A DNA stretch of 64,000 nt from CP2-2F sp034432555 (GTDB taxonomy: Bacteria > Chloroflexota > Anaerolineae > Aggregatilineales > UBA2796): assembly GCA_034432555.1 (NCBI GenBank), contig DAOUBW010000048.1, positions 346,635 through 410,634 of the forward strand, in the 5' to 3' direction. Every line of letters begins with the position of its first letter. Position 1 is the first letter of the stretch. Under the pieces are notes generated by a model, which saw only the letters and a list, made by a program, of their open reading frames with translations, was not told where the DNA came from and made no database searches. Made by a program: the position numbers and the translations under genes. Positions 44,901 to 54,397 of the stretch are shown here, piece by piece.

Positions 44901-47900
44901 GTGTAATTTCGTTCGGGCGTGATCGGGTCTACCACACTGACCATACGCGCACCGTAGCTGATCGGCTGTGTATCGGGTGGGTTGGCGTTGTCATTGGCTT
45001 GGTAGAGCAGGTTGACGAACAGCTCGTAGTTGCCGACACTGCCAACAGTGCGCGTGCCAATGCGCCGTGCCACAAGGATATAGCGTCCATCCTCCGGCAG
45101 TTGCACACCGCTGATTACGGCGTTGGTGCCGTCGGAGTCATCGTTGTGGGCAAGGATGCTTCCGTCTTCACGCTCAAGGCTGAGCGCAATATCGAGATCG
45201 CCGCTGGTAGCGCGTGTGGTAATGCCAATTACGTCGCCGCTGCGTCCCTCAAAGGCAAGCCGATCAATGGGTGTGGCGTCGTTCAGGCGTCCGAGCGCTT
45301 GCTGCCCATAGCGAATGTTATCCCGAATGGGGCGCGCCTCGCTGGTGCCATCCAGCTGCACGGTGTAGCGCCCAACCGTCTGACCGAATGGCTCGCGGAA
45401 GCGTGTCACCACAAGGCGATATTCATCCGTCTGCGGCAGGCGGAAATCGCTGAGCAGCACGCTATCGCCATCATCAGAGTCTGCCTCTGCTAAAAGGCGA
45501 CCATCGGCGGCGCGCACTTGCAGGCGCAGCGAGAGGCTGGCGCCCGACTCACGGACGGCACGCGCCGTAATCTGATCGCCCTGCTGCCCATTGAATAGGT
45601 AGGTTTCTTGTGGGCGATCATCGGCAAGCACGCCGTTTGCCGCGCTGCCATAGCGCAACTGCTCAATTTCGGCAACGGGACGCGGCGTGAAATCGAGCAG
45701 GATGCGGTAGCTGCCGCTGCTTGGCGCGCCGCCATCCGTGGGCATTCCGCGCACGGTCAGGGCATAGGTACCATCTGATGGGATGACGAAATCGTTCAAG
45801 CCATCGCCGCCAATGCGCGCCGTTGGCAGCGGAAGCAGCTCTGAGAGGGCAGCGGCTAACACCTCGTCGGTGGCGCTGCGAAGTTCAAGGCGCGGCATCA
45901 GGAAGCTATCTAACGCCTGCACCGTGACGCGCACACGGTCGCCAACGCGGGCGGCAAACACCCACGTATCTTCAGGATCATCCGGGTAGAGCGTGCTAAC
46001 TGCCTCTTGCCCATAGCGCAGCACGCCGCCAAGCGCCCGTGCGCTGCTCTCGGTGAGGCTCAGGCTCAGGGCATAGATGCCTGCACCCTGAAAATCCGCT
46101 GACGGGTTGGCAACCACAATGCTATAGCTGCCGCTGAAAGGCAGCAGCACGTCGGCGCGCCCACCGCTACCATCCAGATCGGCAACGGTTGCTAACGGCA
46201 CGCCATTCGCCGCCCGCAATTGGAAGCTGCCGTTAAAGGGCGTGCCGCGCACATAGCGCAGCGCCACCGAGACGACATCGCCGGCGCTGCCGCTAAAGAC
46301 CCACGTCTCAAAGTTGCGGGCGGCGGTCAGGCTGCCACTGACGGTCTGCCCATAGCCAAGCACGCCGTTAGCGCGCTCATCGCTGGGCAGCCATTGCAAG
46401 CGATAGACACCTTGCTGTTGGGTGCCACCGACCACACGCACACGGTAGACACCATCTTCAGGCAGCAGCACATCCTCAAGGCGCGCTGTGCTTTGGGCAA
46501 GCACACGGTTCTGTGCAGCGAAAATCTGCCCGCTGGTATCCAAGAGTTGCAGGCTAAGCGGTGCTGGTGAGGGCAGTTCCGCACCAAAGACAGCAAAACT
46601 GACGCGCTGTCCACGGCGCGCCCGAAAGAGCCATGTATCCTCATTATCGCCCGCCAAAAGTAAGCCCGCCCGCACTTCACCTTCGGCGATCACGCCGCCG
46701 CCGCGGCTCTGAAGGCGTGTGCCGCTGAGCAGCCCAAGGCTGAGCGTATAGCGTCCTTCAATGCGCTCTGAACGGTTCAAGTTGCTCACAATCAGCGTGT
46801 AAAGTCCGCTATCAGGTAGGCGGATGCCCGTCAACTGCGCGTAATAACGCCCATCGCTTGGCGCATCGGCGGCGATCTCGCGCCCATTCGGACCGAGCAG
46901 GCGCACGGCAGGCGCTAAGCGTCCTGTGGCGCGCACCGCCTGCACATTGATCACGTCGTTGAGTGTGCCAAGAAAGAAGTAGGTATCCGTCTCAACGCTG
47001 CTTTGCAGTTCGCCGCTGATAGTCTGCCCATAGCCTAGCGGCGTGCCGTCCGTCATCTGTAGGGCGCCGGCAGCTAAAGGCTGTGAATCGAGGGTGAGCA
47101 AGTAGCGTCCGCCGCTCAAGCCCATATTCACCACAACGGTATAAGTGCCGCCTTGCAGAATGCGGTAGGTGAAGAAAGACACAGCGCCCTGTGCGTTAAA
47201 CTGTTCACCGATCACGCGCCCGTTGCGATCCCACAGCGTCAGGCGCGGCGCTACGCTGCCTTCAAGGGCTGTGGCGCGCAGTTGAATAACCACGTCCGAG
47301 CCGCTGTTGATGCGCCAGGCTTGCACTAACGCGCCGCTGGGAATCTCGCCGCGCACAGTGGTGTTAAAGGGCAGTGCCACAATCTGATCGGCGGGCAGTT
47401 CCGCAGGGTTGACGAGTGGGTTGATCAGGGCGGAGACGGAGAGGCGCACGGGCGGCGGCGTTGGTGTTGGCGCGTAGCGGTCCGGCGCGCCGATGCCGCT
47501 TAAAGGTTCGGCACGCAGCAGTTGAGGCAGCGCTTCGGCGAAGGGTTGCTGCGTGCTGCTGACGAGGCGGTAGGTGGCGAAATTGCCCGTTACGCGCCCG
47601 CCAACCACAACGCGGTAAGTGCCAGCGCTGGTGGCATTGGCGCCGAAAATGGTTAGGGATTGGGTGCGGCTGGTCTCACCACTGGCAGAGGCGATCACCA
47701 CACCGCTTGGATCAATGATAAACAGGCTGGGCTGCCACGCAATTGGCGTCAGGTTATCCAACTGCACATTGATGAGCGCGCCGGCTGCGGCGCTTAGCTC
47801 CCAAACAGCTAAGCCGTTGGCGCGGGTGACAATGCCTTTGACAGGTGTTATGGGTTGCAGTGTGCCGCCGTCAGCATCTTCGACGCGCAGCGTGTACTCA

Positions 47901-49345
47901 ATCGGGGCTTCTTGGGCAGTTTGCAGCGCCAACTCAAAGATGACCACGCGGTAGCGCCCATCCTGGGGCAGCAACACATTTTGCAGCACTGCGCCGCGCT
48001 CAGCACGGCTGACCTGCGCGGCGATCAGCTTGCCGGCTGGGTTCAGCACGGCAACGCCCAGCGAATCGGCACTGGAGCGCGGCGCGGCACGCACTGTGAT
48101 AACCTGATCGGCGGTTGCATCCAGCCAGCGCGACTCGATCCCGCCACGCGGCAGGCTGCCGCTGATCGGCGTATTAAAGGTCAGCGCACCGCGATCACGC
48201 ATCACGGCAAAGCGATCAAAGGGCAGCGCATTAGCACCAAGCTGCCGCAGCAAAACGCTGTAACCGAAGGTCTGTGGCGTGGCGGCGCGCAGTTCGATGC
48301 TGTAAGCGCCGCTGGCGGGCAGCGTAAAGACCTGCTGCAAGCCAACGCCCAGCCAGCCACGGAAGAGCGGTAGTTCGTTAGGCGTACCAACGGTCACGTC
48401 CACATCCAGTGCGCCGCTAAAGGTATCCGGCTGCACGTCCAACTGCACCATATCACCCGCTTCACCAATGAAGAACCAGCGCAGTGTTTGGCTGGTTTCG
48501 GCACGGCGCAGTTTGCCATATTGCAAGGTATCGGGCAGGTCAGGGCGCGCCTCTAGGCGGTAGACGGTCAGGGCGAAGTCAGCGGCACGCTCTTCATAGC
48601 TTGGTGCGCTGACCTCAATTAGGGTGGCGCCGCTGCTTGGCAAGCTCAGCCCAATATCAAATGGACTGAGTCCTTGATAGTGGCGGATGAGCACACCGCT
48701 TGTTGTAAAGAGGCGCACGCTCGCCAACCGATTAGCGCCGTCGAGGTCAAGGCGCAGGGCAAGCGCGCCGCCTAGCTCTAAGCGGTAGACGGCACGCGGC
48801 TGTTCGTCGGTCAGCCTGCCTTCGACGGTGCGCCCAACATTGATGAGCGTGTTCTGTTCGGCGGTGGTGGGGCTGCGAAGGTTAAGCGTCAGGCGGTAGC
48901 TGCCGCTGGTGCGCCCGCCGCGCCCGTTGTTATCGCCCACGCGCCGCGCAATAATGCGATATTCGCCGCTGAAGGGCAGTTGATATGCCAAAATGCCGGC
49001 ATCCAAGCCGCCGCTCGCCGAATCGTTGGCACGCAGCACATCACCTAAGGGCGAGAGCAGGCTGAGGTACGGGTCAAGGTCACCGCTGATCGCCTGCATC
49101 TGAATATCTACCACAGCGCCAGCGGTTGCCTCAAAGCGCCAAAATTGGCGATAAACGTCGTTGTTCAGAATGCCTTCGACAGGTTCGCCAAAGCGGATGA
49201 AGCCTGCCTGCTCTTGCAGAGCGGGCGTGGGCGTGCCGCCTTGGGCAGCCACTAAAGGCAAGCCGCCTTGCGAGAGCGCCCAAACTGCCGCCATTATGAT
49301 CAGGCTGGCGAGGCTAAAGCTAAGTGTGCGCTTCGTATGAGTCAT
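41933..49345 (-). CDS. Giant secreted protein with about 21 PPC-type repeats
   Basis: 2470 residues from ATG 49345. A signal peptide (about 1-35, hydrophobic core SLASLIIMAAVWALS) is followed by about 21 divergent copies of a roughly 115-residue module. Each starts like LRYGQTVSGSL, has a WxF/YxF strand and a hydrophobic strand, then a VLPxDGxYxVVV-like hairpin, fitting the bacterial pre-peptidase C-terminal (PPC, beta-jelly roll) family. Repeats are protein-level only; DNA copies are diverged. No transmembrane anchor, LPXTG or catalytic domain is seen. Likely a filamentous surface or secreted adhesive/structural protein. Stands alone between the ROK operon and methyltransferase gene. Confidence 0.88.
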   Translation of the reverse strand: MTHTKRTLSFSLASLIIMAAVWALSQGGLPLVAAQGGTPTPALQEQAGFIRFGEPVEGILNNDVYRQFWRFEATAGAVVDIQMQAISGDLDPYLSLLSPLGDVLRANDSASGGLDAGILAYQLPFSGEYRIIARRVGDNNGRGGRTSGSYRLTLNLRSPTTAEQNTLINVGRTVEGRLTDEQPRAVYRLELGGALALRLDLDGANRLASVRLFTTSGVLIRHYQGLSPFDIGLSLPSSGATLIEVSAPSYEERAADFALTVYRLEARPDLPDTLQYGKLRRAETSQTLRWFFIGEAGDMVQLDVQPDTFSGALDVDVTVGTPNELPLFRGWLGVGLQQVFTLPASGAYSIELRAATPQTFGYSVLLRQLGANALPFDRFAVMRDRGALTFNTPISGSLPRGGIESRWLDATADQVITVRAAPRSSADSLGVAVLNPAGKLIAAQVSRAERGAVLQNVLLPQDGRYRVVIFELALQTAQEAPIEYTLRVEDADGGTLQPITPVKGIVTRANGLAVWELSAAAGALINVQLDNLTPIAWQPSLFIIDPSGVVIASASGETSRTQSLTIFGANATSAGTYRVVVGGRVTGNFATYRLVSSTQQPFAEALPQLLRAEPLSGIGAPDRYAPTPTPPPVRLSVSALINPLVNPAELPADQIVALPFNTTVRGEIPSGALVQAWRINSGSDVVIQLRATALEGSVAPRLTLWDRNGRVIGEQFNAQGAVSFFTYRILQGGTYTVVVNMGLSGGRYLLTLDSQPLAAGALQMTDGTPLGYGQTISGELQSSVETDTYFFLGTLNDVINVQAVRATGRLAPAVRLLGPNGREIAADAPSDGRYYAQLTGIRLPDSGLYTLIVSNLNRSERIEGRYTLSLGLLSGTRLQSRGGGVIAEGEVRAGLLLAGDNEDTWLFRARRGQRVSFAVFGAELPSPAPLSLQLLDTSGQIFAAQNRVLAQSTARLEDVLLPEDGVYRVRVVGGTQQQGVYRLQWLPSDERANGVLGYGQTVSGSLTAARNFETWVFSGSAGDVVSVALRYVRGTPFNGSFQLRAANGVPLATVADLDGSGGRADVLLPFSGSYSIVVANPSADFQGAGIYALSLSLTESSARALGGVLRYGQEAVSTLYPDDPEDTWVFAARVGDRVRVTVQALDSFLMPRLELRSATDEVLAAALSELLPLPTARIGGDGLNDFVIPSDGTYALTVRGMPTDGGAPSSGSYRILLDFTPRPVAEIEQLRYGSAANGVLADDRPQETYLFNGQQGDQITARAVRESGASLSLRLQVRAADGRLLAEADSDDGDSVLLSDFRLPQTDEYRLVVTRFREPFGQTVGRYTVQLDGTSEARPIRDNIRYGQQALGRLNDATPIDRLAFEGRSGDVIGITTRATSGDLDIALSLEREDGSILAHNDDSDGTNAVISGVQLPEDGRYILVARRIGTRTVGSVGNYELFVNLLYQANDNANPPDTQPISYGARMVSVVDPITPERNYTFRGVRGDQISAQMLHQNDEAPPILELRDPSGRLLASGALSVGRTAITAFALPADGFYQLSVRRPINSRSRYSPFALTLDLEAISTQAVPAVRGGVLSAESSVISTFAPAETAHYWLLNGSAGQTLSFNVLRLSGETLPTLIVLTPDGQRLGETPLAARGVSTNLERLRLPRDGVYTVLVLPNSPDAASAYRLTVQRAAAGTETPARLTVGIAANGVLDTVRNSGVWAFEAEGGQTLSARMLVTSGNLQPRLLLLNAEGQILAEGALNRTVEGISSLIVDYPLPAAGTYTLQTERANATTGGSYRLLLELGNPSSTPSVQALAALRVAYNQAVRGVIPSQREALWAFIGAAGDVVNVSVVANTPSGGAPIPAPRLEVQDVSGRVLAAAAPQALEALESAVQGLVLPADGRYIVVMHAEKTVPYTLIIQRRQDALPTNLAAAPSRQLVFGITQQNGITPSDFIDYWTFTGSAGDPIQIEASRLNGTVRLDLALYAPSGYIAGAAATAELSSAAIAPLRLPEDGSYLLVVTRWLGAAGQTSGAYRVRMVRAAESDIPTQNALSSDNRGVTGRLSAERTAELWTFSGRANERYEVNFERETDALQATVRLLNTDGAPLGEFTPLNAQLAANGQFGLPTDGQYQLEVRLNDGEGLYYLRLKRVQTADQSSIASAQGIAYGETVAHTLTEGGAQAWVFYGRAADRVVADLLPQHETLVGATLSLLGTDGETLASATSLSNGARLAPVVLPKDGFYALIVRAQNAVPFAFRLTLTRVQPNASYQGVLGSAAPAEGILHSEQALHEWTLHMPTYGAGNLVVALTAEVEGARLLIVKPNGALVAESALQAGENLAEFALDDQHYAVLVQNPNGGQGRYQLRTRFRRSAEGGGVLWLEPPAEGVLEDADFSDTWLFTPPYTANWQIEVARTGGSVVLTAALYTPGGNLLAEATTGDDSTLKLELPENADGEYQVVVSRRGGANVSGRAAYQIRVRMRE

Positions 49346-49482
49346 CTTGCGTGCCTGTCTGCATTCCGTCGCAGGCTTATCATACCATGCAGGGGCGGTT
49401 TGGGAAAACCTACGCGGACACACTTAGCCTATGCCACGATTGTGCGATAGGAAACGTTAATCTTTGGGTTGACCATATGTGC

Positions 49483-49488
49483 TATACT
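49483..49488 (+). promoter_or_regulatory. Extended -10 promoter candidate for the methyltransferase
   Basis: TGC-TATACT (49480-49488) with no good -35 box; start near 49495, 30 bases before the gene. Confidence 0.4.
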
Positions 49489-49524
49489 TGGACAACAGCG
49501 CAACTGGGAAAGTCATGGAATTTT

Positions 49525-50835
49525 ATGGCAACACAACTAAGTTTCTTGGATGCAACCGAATCCCATAAAACCTATCACCATACCATTCCATTTCCGCATC
49601 AAACTGTGGATGTTGGTGACGTTACCTTTTTGGATGGGCAAAAAGAACCGATCCATCGCTAGTTTCGCCTGACGCCTAGCTATTCACCTGCCTTAGTGCG
49701 CTATCTTGTTCAATATCTAGCCTGCGATGAAAGTACGCTAATCCTTGATCCTTTTCTAGGCAAGGGTACAACGCTCATTGAAGCAAAGCGACTTGGCTTG
49801 AAGGCACTAGGCGTTGAACTCAATCCGCTTCTAAAACTAGCAGCCGACTATGCCCTAACATGGGAAGTAGATTTAGTATCCTTTCGGCAATTCCTAGATG
49901 ACTTCTCAGCAAGAATCAAGCAAATATCTTTTGACCATGCACAAGCAAGCCTAGAGTCAATTCTCAGTCAATATGAATTGCGCCTGCCTGAAATTCACAA
50001 TGTGTTTCGGTGGTGGCGCAAAGAAGTTCTTAAAGATTTACTTCTAATTCGGCGTGAAGTTTTTGCGATTACATCTACAGCCTATAGGCAGTTGTTGTGG
50101 CTCGCCCTCTCATCAAGTGCGCTGGATTGCGCGAACGTTCATCGCAACCATCCAACCATCACCTTTGATGACAACCACACGCGCATTATTGATGCCGCCA
50201 AAGATTTTTTAGAAAAAGTTGAACGTATCTATGAAGATTTGCAAATGGTGAACAGCACACAAACAGCCTTTGGTCAGGCATCCGTAGTGCTGGGCGATAG
50301 CGTCCATTTGGCGGAGTATATTTCTGATCCTGTTGCTCGTGTGATTACCTCGCCACCTTATCCGAACCGTTTTAGCTATGTTCACACGACGCGCCCGCAG
50401 CTTTTCTTTATGGATGTTTTCCAGAGTGCGCGCCAATCTGCTGAATTAGACTGTGCAGCAATCGGCGGAACATGGGGTAAAGCCACTTCAGACCTATATA
50501 CAGGCAGCGTAGAACCCAATGCGCCTATTGCACTAATGCTTGCCCCACTGGTGGCAGAATTGCGTCCGCGCAGCGTGCTGATGTGCAATTACGCGGTCAA
50601 GTATTTTAACATGATGCACAAGCATATTGAAGCATTGGCACAAAGCGTTCAATCTGATTTTCGAGGTGCCTATGTGGTGGGTAACTCGCGCCTTTCAGGG
50701 GTAGAGATTTACACAGATGTCATCCTAGGGCAGATTTTTGAGAGATGTGGCTTTCATGTTGATAATATTCTGATCCTTCGCAAACGCGGCGGACGTCAAA
50801 GGCTCTTTGAAACAGCCATCTGCGTCAGCCGCTGA
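49525..50835 (+). pseudogene. DNA methyltransferase interrupted by an in-frame amber codon
   Basis: One reading frame from ATG 49525 to 50835 is broken only by TAG at 49660-49662. The frame reads ...GQKEPIHR-stop-FRLTPSYSPALVRYL..., and family members have Trp there (HRW followed by an aromatic, then SFxPxLV). TGG to TAG is one change. After the stop, motif I is DPFLGKGTT and motif IV ITSPPYPNRFSYVHTTRPQ, marking an amino-methyltransferase (N4-C or N6-A). A GTG at 49696 could restart translation but would lack the N-terminal conserved part. Base composition is visibly AT-richer than neighbours, suggesting acquired DNA. No restriction endonuclease lies alongside. Could be genuine decay, readthrough or sequence error. 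Confidence 0.8.
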
Positions 50836-50865
50836 CTATATCATCCCGAAAATGCGCTGCTATCG

Positions 50866-52263
50866 CTAATGCCCCTCACCCACAGCCGCCAACGGAAGCA
50901 CGCCGCCCGTCGGCGCGCCCTCCACACGCCCCACTAAATCGTAGAGCATGGCACCCGTGATCTGCACCGGGATGATCGGGCGCCCTGTCGGCGCGTCGCC
51001 CTCAATGATCACGTAGCCATCCACCTCTGGCGCGTCGCGGTAGCTGCGCCCCACCGTTAAGCCGTCGCCCTGCCCTTCGATCAGCACCTCCAGCGTTTTG
51101 CCCACCATCGCCTGATTTTTCGCCAAGCTGATCGCCTGCTGCACGCTCATCAGGTGATCGCGGCGCGCCTGCTTGACAGCCTCAGGCAAATGGTCTGGTT
51201 GTTCGGCAGACGGCGTGTTTTCCTCAAAGCTGTAGGTGAACACACCCACACGGTCAAACTGCATAGCGCGCACAAACTGCACCAATTCCTCAAATTCGGC
51301 GTCCGTCTCGCCCGGATAGCCGACAATGAAGGTCGTGCGGATCGCCAAGTTGGGCATGGCAGCGCGCATTTTCTCCACCGTGCGGTAGACCCACTCCACA
51401 TTGGCAGGGCGGCGCATCCGCAGCAGGGCAGAACGGCTGCCGTGCTGCAACGGAATATCGAGGTAGGGCAGAATTTGCGGGCGCGTTGCCATCATTTCGA
51501 TCAGACGGTCAGTCACGGCGCCGGGATAGGCGTACATGATGCGAATCCACGCCATGTCGCTCTCGGTGGTCAGCCGATCCAGCAGATGCGCCAAGCCATC
51601 GCGCAGACCAAGATCATGCCCGTAGTCGGTCGAATCTTGCGCGATCAGGATCAGCTCTTGCACACCTTGCGCGCTCAAGCGCTGCGCCTCTGCGATGATG
51701 GCGTCGGGCGGACGGCTAACGGCAGTCCCTTTGATGAGCGGAATGGCGCAGAAGGCACACGGACGGCGGCAGCCATCGGCAATCTTCACATAGGCGCTGT
51801 GACCTTGCACGCTGGCGCGCAGCGCGCCGTGTTCATCACTGCCGACGACTGTCGCTTCCGTCGGCAAATGGTAGAGCGGCGCAGGGTCTTTGCGTCCACG
51901 CAGGCGGCGGATCAACTCCACGATGTCCATCCAGCGGCGCGTGCCAATCACACCGTCCAGCCCTGCCACTTTGGCAGTAAGTTCCGCGCCGTAGCGCTGT
52001 GCCATGCAGCCGGCGGCGATCAAATACTGGTCGGGACGTTTGCGGCGTGCCAGCTCGCGCAGCGTGTTCACGCTTTCCTCTTTGGCGGCGTTGATGAAGC
52101 CGCACGTATTGACGATCAGCACTTCGGCTTGCCGTTCGCTCTCAAGGGCAGTCATGCCGCTTTCATCCAGCAGTTGTGCCATGCTTGCCGCATCTACTGC
52201 GTTCTTTGAGCAGCCGAGGTTAACCAAATAATAGGTGTTCTGCGCGGTGCGCCGCTTTGCCAT
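50866..52263 (-). CDS. rimO: Ribosomal protein S12 methylthiotransferase RimO
   Basis: 465 residues. Radical-SAM enzyme that adds a methylthio group to a conserved Asp of S12. N-terminal UPF0004 domain with LVNLGCSKNAVDAASM and NTCGFI Cys, radical-SAM cluster CRRPCAFC, and a C-terminal TRAM domain. The GCSKN motif favours RimO over MiaB. Standalone; no S12 gene nearby. Confidence 0.95.
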   Translation of the reverse strand: MAKRRTAQNTYYLVNLGCSKNAVDAASMAQLLDESGMTALESERQAEVLIVNTCGFINAAKEESVNTLRELARRKRPDQYLIAAGCMAQRYGAELTAKVAGLDGVIGTRRWMDIVELIRRLRGRKDPAPLYHLPTEATVVGSDEHGALRASVQGHSAYVKIADGCRRPCAFCAIPLIKGTAVSRPPDAIIAEAQRLSAQGVQELILIAQDSTDYGHDLGLRDGLAHLLDRLTTESDMAWIRIMYAYPGAVTDRLIEMMATRPQILPYLDIPLQHGSRSALLRMRRPANVEWVYRTVEKMRAAMPNLAIRTTFIVGYPGETDAEFEELVQFVRAMQFDRVGVFTYSFEENTPSAEQPDHLPEAVKQARRDHLMSVQQAISLAKNQAMVGKTLEVLIEGQGDGLTVGRSYRDAPEVDGYVIIEGDAPTGRPIIPVQITGAMLYDLVGRVEGAPTGGVLPLAAVGEGH

Positions 52264-52389
52264 ATGTGTTTCAATGCCTTTGTGTGGAAAATTACCATTA
52301 CAGGGATAGGCTAATCTTAACGGTTCTCGGCGCGCTCGGCAAGGCGTGGTGAATGGTGTGGTGATGCACTCAGCGTGTACAGCAAAACG

Positions 52390-52446
52390 TTGAATCTATA
52401 TTGAGATTCAATTGTAATTTGAACGTCATATTTATTCTACTATGCT
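52390..52446 (+). promoter_or_regulatory. Promoter and inverted repeats upstream of the STAS-like gene
   Basis: Inverted repeat TTGAATC-TATATTGA-GATTCAA (52390-52411), partly overlapping a second repeat TTCAA/TTGAA. A likely promoter follows: TTGAAC (52419-52424), 16-base spacer, TATGCT (52441-52446). AT-rich relative to surroundings. Repressor or activator site possible. Confidence 0.45.
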
Positions 52447-52476
52447 GTAGGAGTGTTGGAGAAGCAAAGAAAGTGA

Positions 52477-52881
52477 ATGGGCATGACCTACACCTACCGC
52501 ATTGAGAAATTATTGGATGAACCAATTGTTGTCACCCAATTGGGCGCTGACTATTTGATGGCGAGCCACACAGAAGAAATCAACCCGCGCCTTGTGGAAC
52601 TCATGGATGATTCTTCAGAAGAACTTTTCTTGATCTTCGATGTGACTGAGGCGTCTTTTAGCCTTGATGATGTGATTGCCGGTGCCTCGCAGGCGACGCG
52701 CAGCGCAACGCCACTGCTGCGGCATCCCAAAATGCGGCAGATGGTTGTGATCAGCCGTTCTTCGATGGTTCGGCTTGCCGCCAAAGGGCTTAATTCACCC
52801 ATTTTCGGCAAGATCAATGTAAAGGTCTGCGATACGCTAGATGAGGCATTGGCACACTGCCGCTCAGAACTGACTGTCTAA
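52477..52881 (+). CDS. STAS/SEC14 (SpoIIAA-like) domain protein
   Basis: 134-residue single-domain soluble protein with alternating strand/helix pattern (LFLIFDVTEASFSLDDVI, MRQMVVISRS), resembling the SpoIIAA-like/STAS-SEC14 family common in Chloroflexota and cyanobacteria. Function in the family is mostly unknown: lipid binding or antagonist of regulatory proteins have been proposed. Its own promoter with inverted repeats precedes it. A second in-frame ATG is 6 bases on. Confidence 0.6.
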   Translation: MGMTYTYRIEKLLDEPIVVTQLGADYLMASHTEEINPRLVELMDDSSEELFLIFDVTEASFSLDDVIAGASQATRSATPLLRHPKMRQMVVISRSSMVRLAAKGLNSPIFGKINVKVCDTLDEALAHCRSELTV

Positions 52882-52955
52882 ACGACCATTCGCTACCCGC
52901 ACCTGCCACCTTTGCGCTACAATCTGCCTACCGTCTTACAGCGAGGATGTGGCAC

Positions 52956-54344
52956 ATGGATAAGCGATTGGTCGAGTTTATTCGCACGCTGCGCGCTGCC
53001 GGCGTGCGTATCTCTGTGGCGGAAAGCTACGACGCCCTGCGCGCTGTGGATCAGGTCGGCGTTTATGAGCGCGAAATCTTTCAATCCGCGCTGCGGACGA
53101 CTCTTGTCAAAGAGGCTACCGATCTGCCCACCTTTGATTATTTCTTCCCGCTGTTCTTCGATACCGCCGCACCGCCCATGTTTAACATGGAGCAGGAACT
53201 GACGCCCGATCAGCAGCAGATGCTCAAACAAGCCCTGCAATCGCTGGCAGGCAATCCGCAAGCCCTGCAACAACTGCTCCAACAGCTTCTACGCGGGCGC
53301 GGCTTTGATCAAGATCAGCTTGAGCAGACAGGGCAGCAGCTTGGACTGGGCAACGCCGATAGCCCTTCGCAGCAGGGCTACTATCAGCGCATGATGCAGC
53401 GCGCTCTGAGCGTGAACGAACTGCGCGAACTGCTCGATCAGCTTGAGGAAGCCCTGCGCGAGGCAGGCATGAGCGAGGACGCCCTGCAAGAGGTGATGCA
53501 AATGCTGCGCGCCAATGGCGAAGCGCTCCGTGAGCAGATCGAACGCTTTGTTGGCAGCAGCATCGCCCGCAACATGGGCGAAAATCCGCCCGAACCACCT
53601 GACGCCCAAGACCTGATGCAGACGCCTTTCCGCGCCCTGAGCCAAAAGGAAGCAGAGTCCTTACGCGATGAGGTGAAGCGCCTTGCTGCCAAACTCCGCA
53701 GCCGCGCCTCGCTGCGCCAGCGCCGTGCCAACGATGGCGTGCTAGACCCGAAAAGCACATTGCGACACAACTTACGCTATGGCGGCACGCCCATTGAACT
53801 GCAATTCCGCAAGCGCAGCCTAAAGCCCCGCCTTGTCTTGATCTGCGATATTTCGACCTCTATGCGCTACTGCGCCGAATTCATGCTGACCCTCATCTAC
53901 GAGCTGCAAGATCAGGTTGCCAAAGCGCGCAGCTTCATTTTCATCAGCGACCTGCACGAAATTAGCGATTACTTCAACGCCATGCGCCCTGAGGCTGCCG
54001 TGCAAGAGGTGCTGGAAAACCATCCACCCGGCTCTTACAACACCGATCTCGGTCACAGCTTGGATACGCTCTTTAACGAGAAACTGGACGCCATAGACAG
54101 CCGCACCACCGTGATTCTGCTGGGCGATGGGCGCAACAACTACAACGATCCGCGCCTCGATTTGGCAAGCGATATGCGGCGGCGGGCGCGCCGCGTGCTG
54201 TGGTTCAACCCAGAGCCGCAATACCAATGGGGGACGGGCGATAGCGACATGCTGGACTATGCGCCGCTTGCCTCTGGCGTTTATCAGGTGGCGAACATGG
54301 CGCAGTTGGTAGAGGCGATTGACAAGATCATGGTGGATGGCTGA
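52956..54344 (+). CDS. CoxE-like VWA domain protein
   Basis: 462 residues from ATG 52956 (GAGG about 10 bases upstream; ATG 52947 is a close alternative). N-terminal helical half, Gln/Leu-rich middle (LQSLAGNPQALQQLLQQLLRG is a helical run), then a von Willebrand A domain with MIDAS motif DISTSM (DxSxS) and late Asp-rich strand LLGDGRNNYND. CoxE/VWA_CoxE family proteins pair with MoxR AAA ATPases to mature metalloenzymes. No MoxR gene is next door, so the partner is elsewhere or another role applies. Confidence 0.85.
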   Translation: MDKRLVEFIRTLRAAGVRISVAESYDALRAVDQVGVYEREIFQSALRTTLVKEATDLPTFDYFFPLFFDTAAPPMFNMEQELTPDQQQMLKQALQSLAGNPQALQQLLQQLLRGRGFDQDQLEQTGQQLGLGNADSPSQQGYYQRMMQRALSVNELRELLDQLEEALREAGMSEDALQEVMQMLRANGEALREQIERFVGSSIARNMGENPPEPPDAQDLMQTPFRALSQKEAESLRDEVKRLAAKLRSRASLRQRRANDGVLDPKSTLRHNLRYGGTPIELQFRKRSLKPRLVLICDISTSMRYCAEFMLTLIYELQDQVAKARSFIFISDLHEISDYFNAMRPEAAVQEVLENHPPGSYNTDLGHSLDTLFNEKLDAIDSRTTVILLGDGRNNYNDPRLDLASDMRRRARRVLWFNPEPQYQWGTGDSDMLDYAPLASGVYQVANMAQLVEAIDKIMVDG

Positions 54345-54397
54345 GCAACGCAGACCACCGAAATAAGCGTTTTCTGGGGCGGCAATGAGCGCGTGCC

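Noticed and set aside
41933..49345. CRISPR or tandem DNA repeat array
   Set aside because: The periodicity is at protein level only; DNA copies are diverged and no spacers are present.
51154..52209. 351-residue plus-strand ORF
   Set aside because: Antisense to rimO, whose protein motifs are unmistakable.
49525..52263. Restriction-modification or pyrrolysine readthrough system
   Set aside because: No endonuclease, specificity subunit or pyl genes nearby; the amber codon replaces an expected Trp, so mutation or error is simpler.
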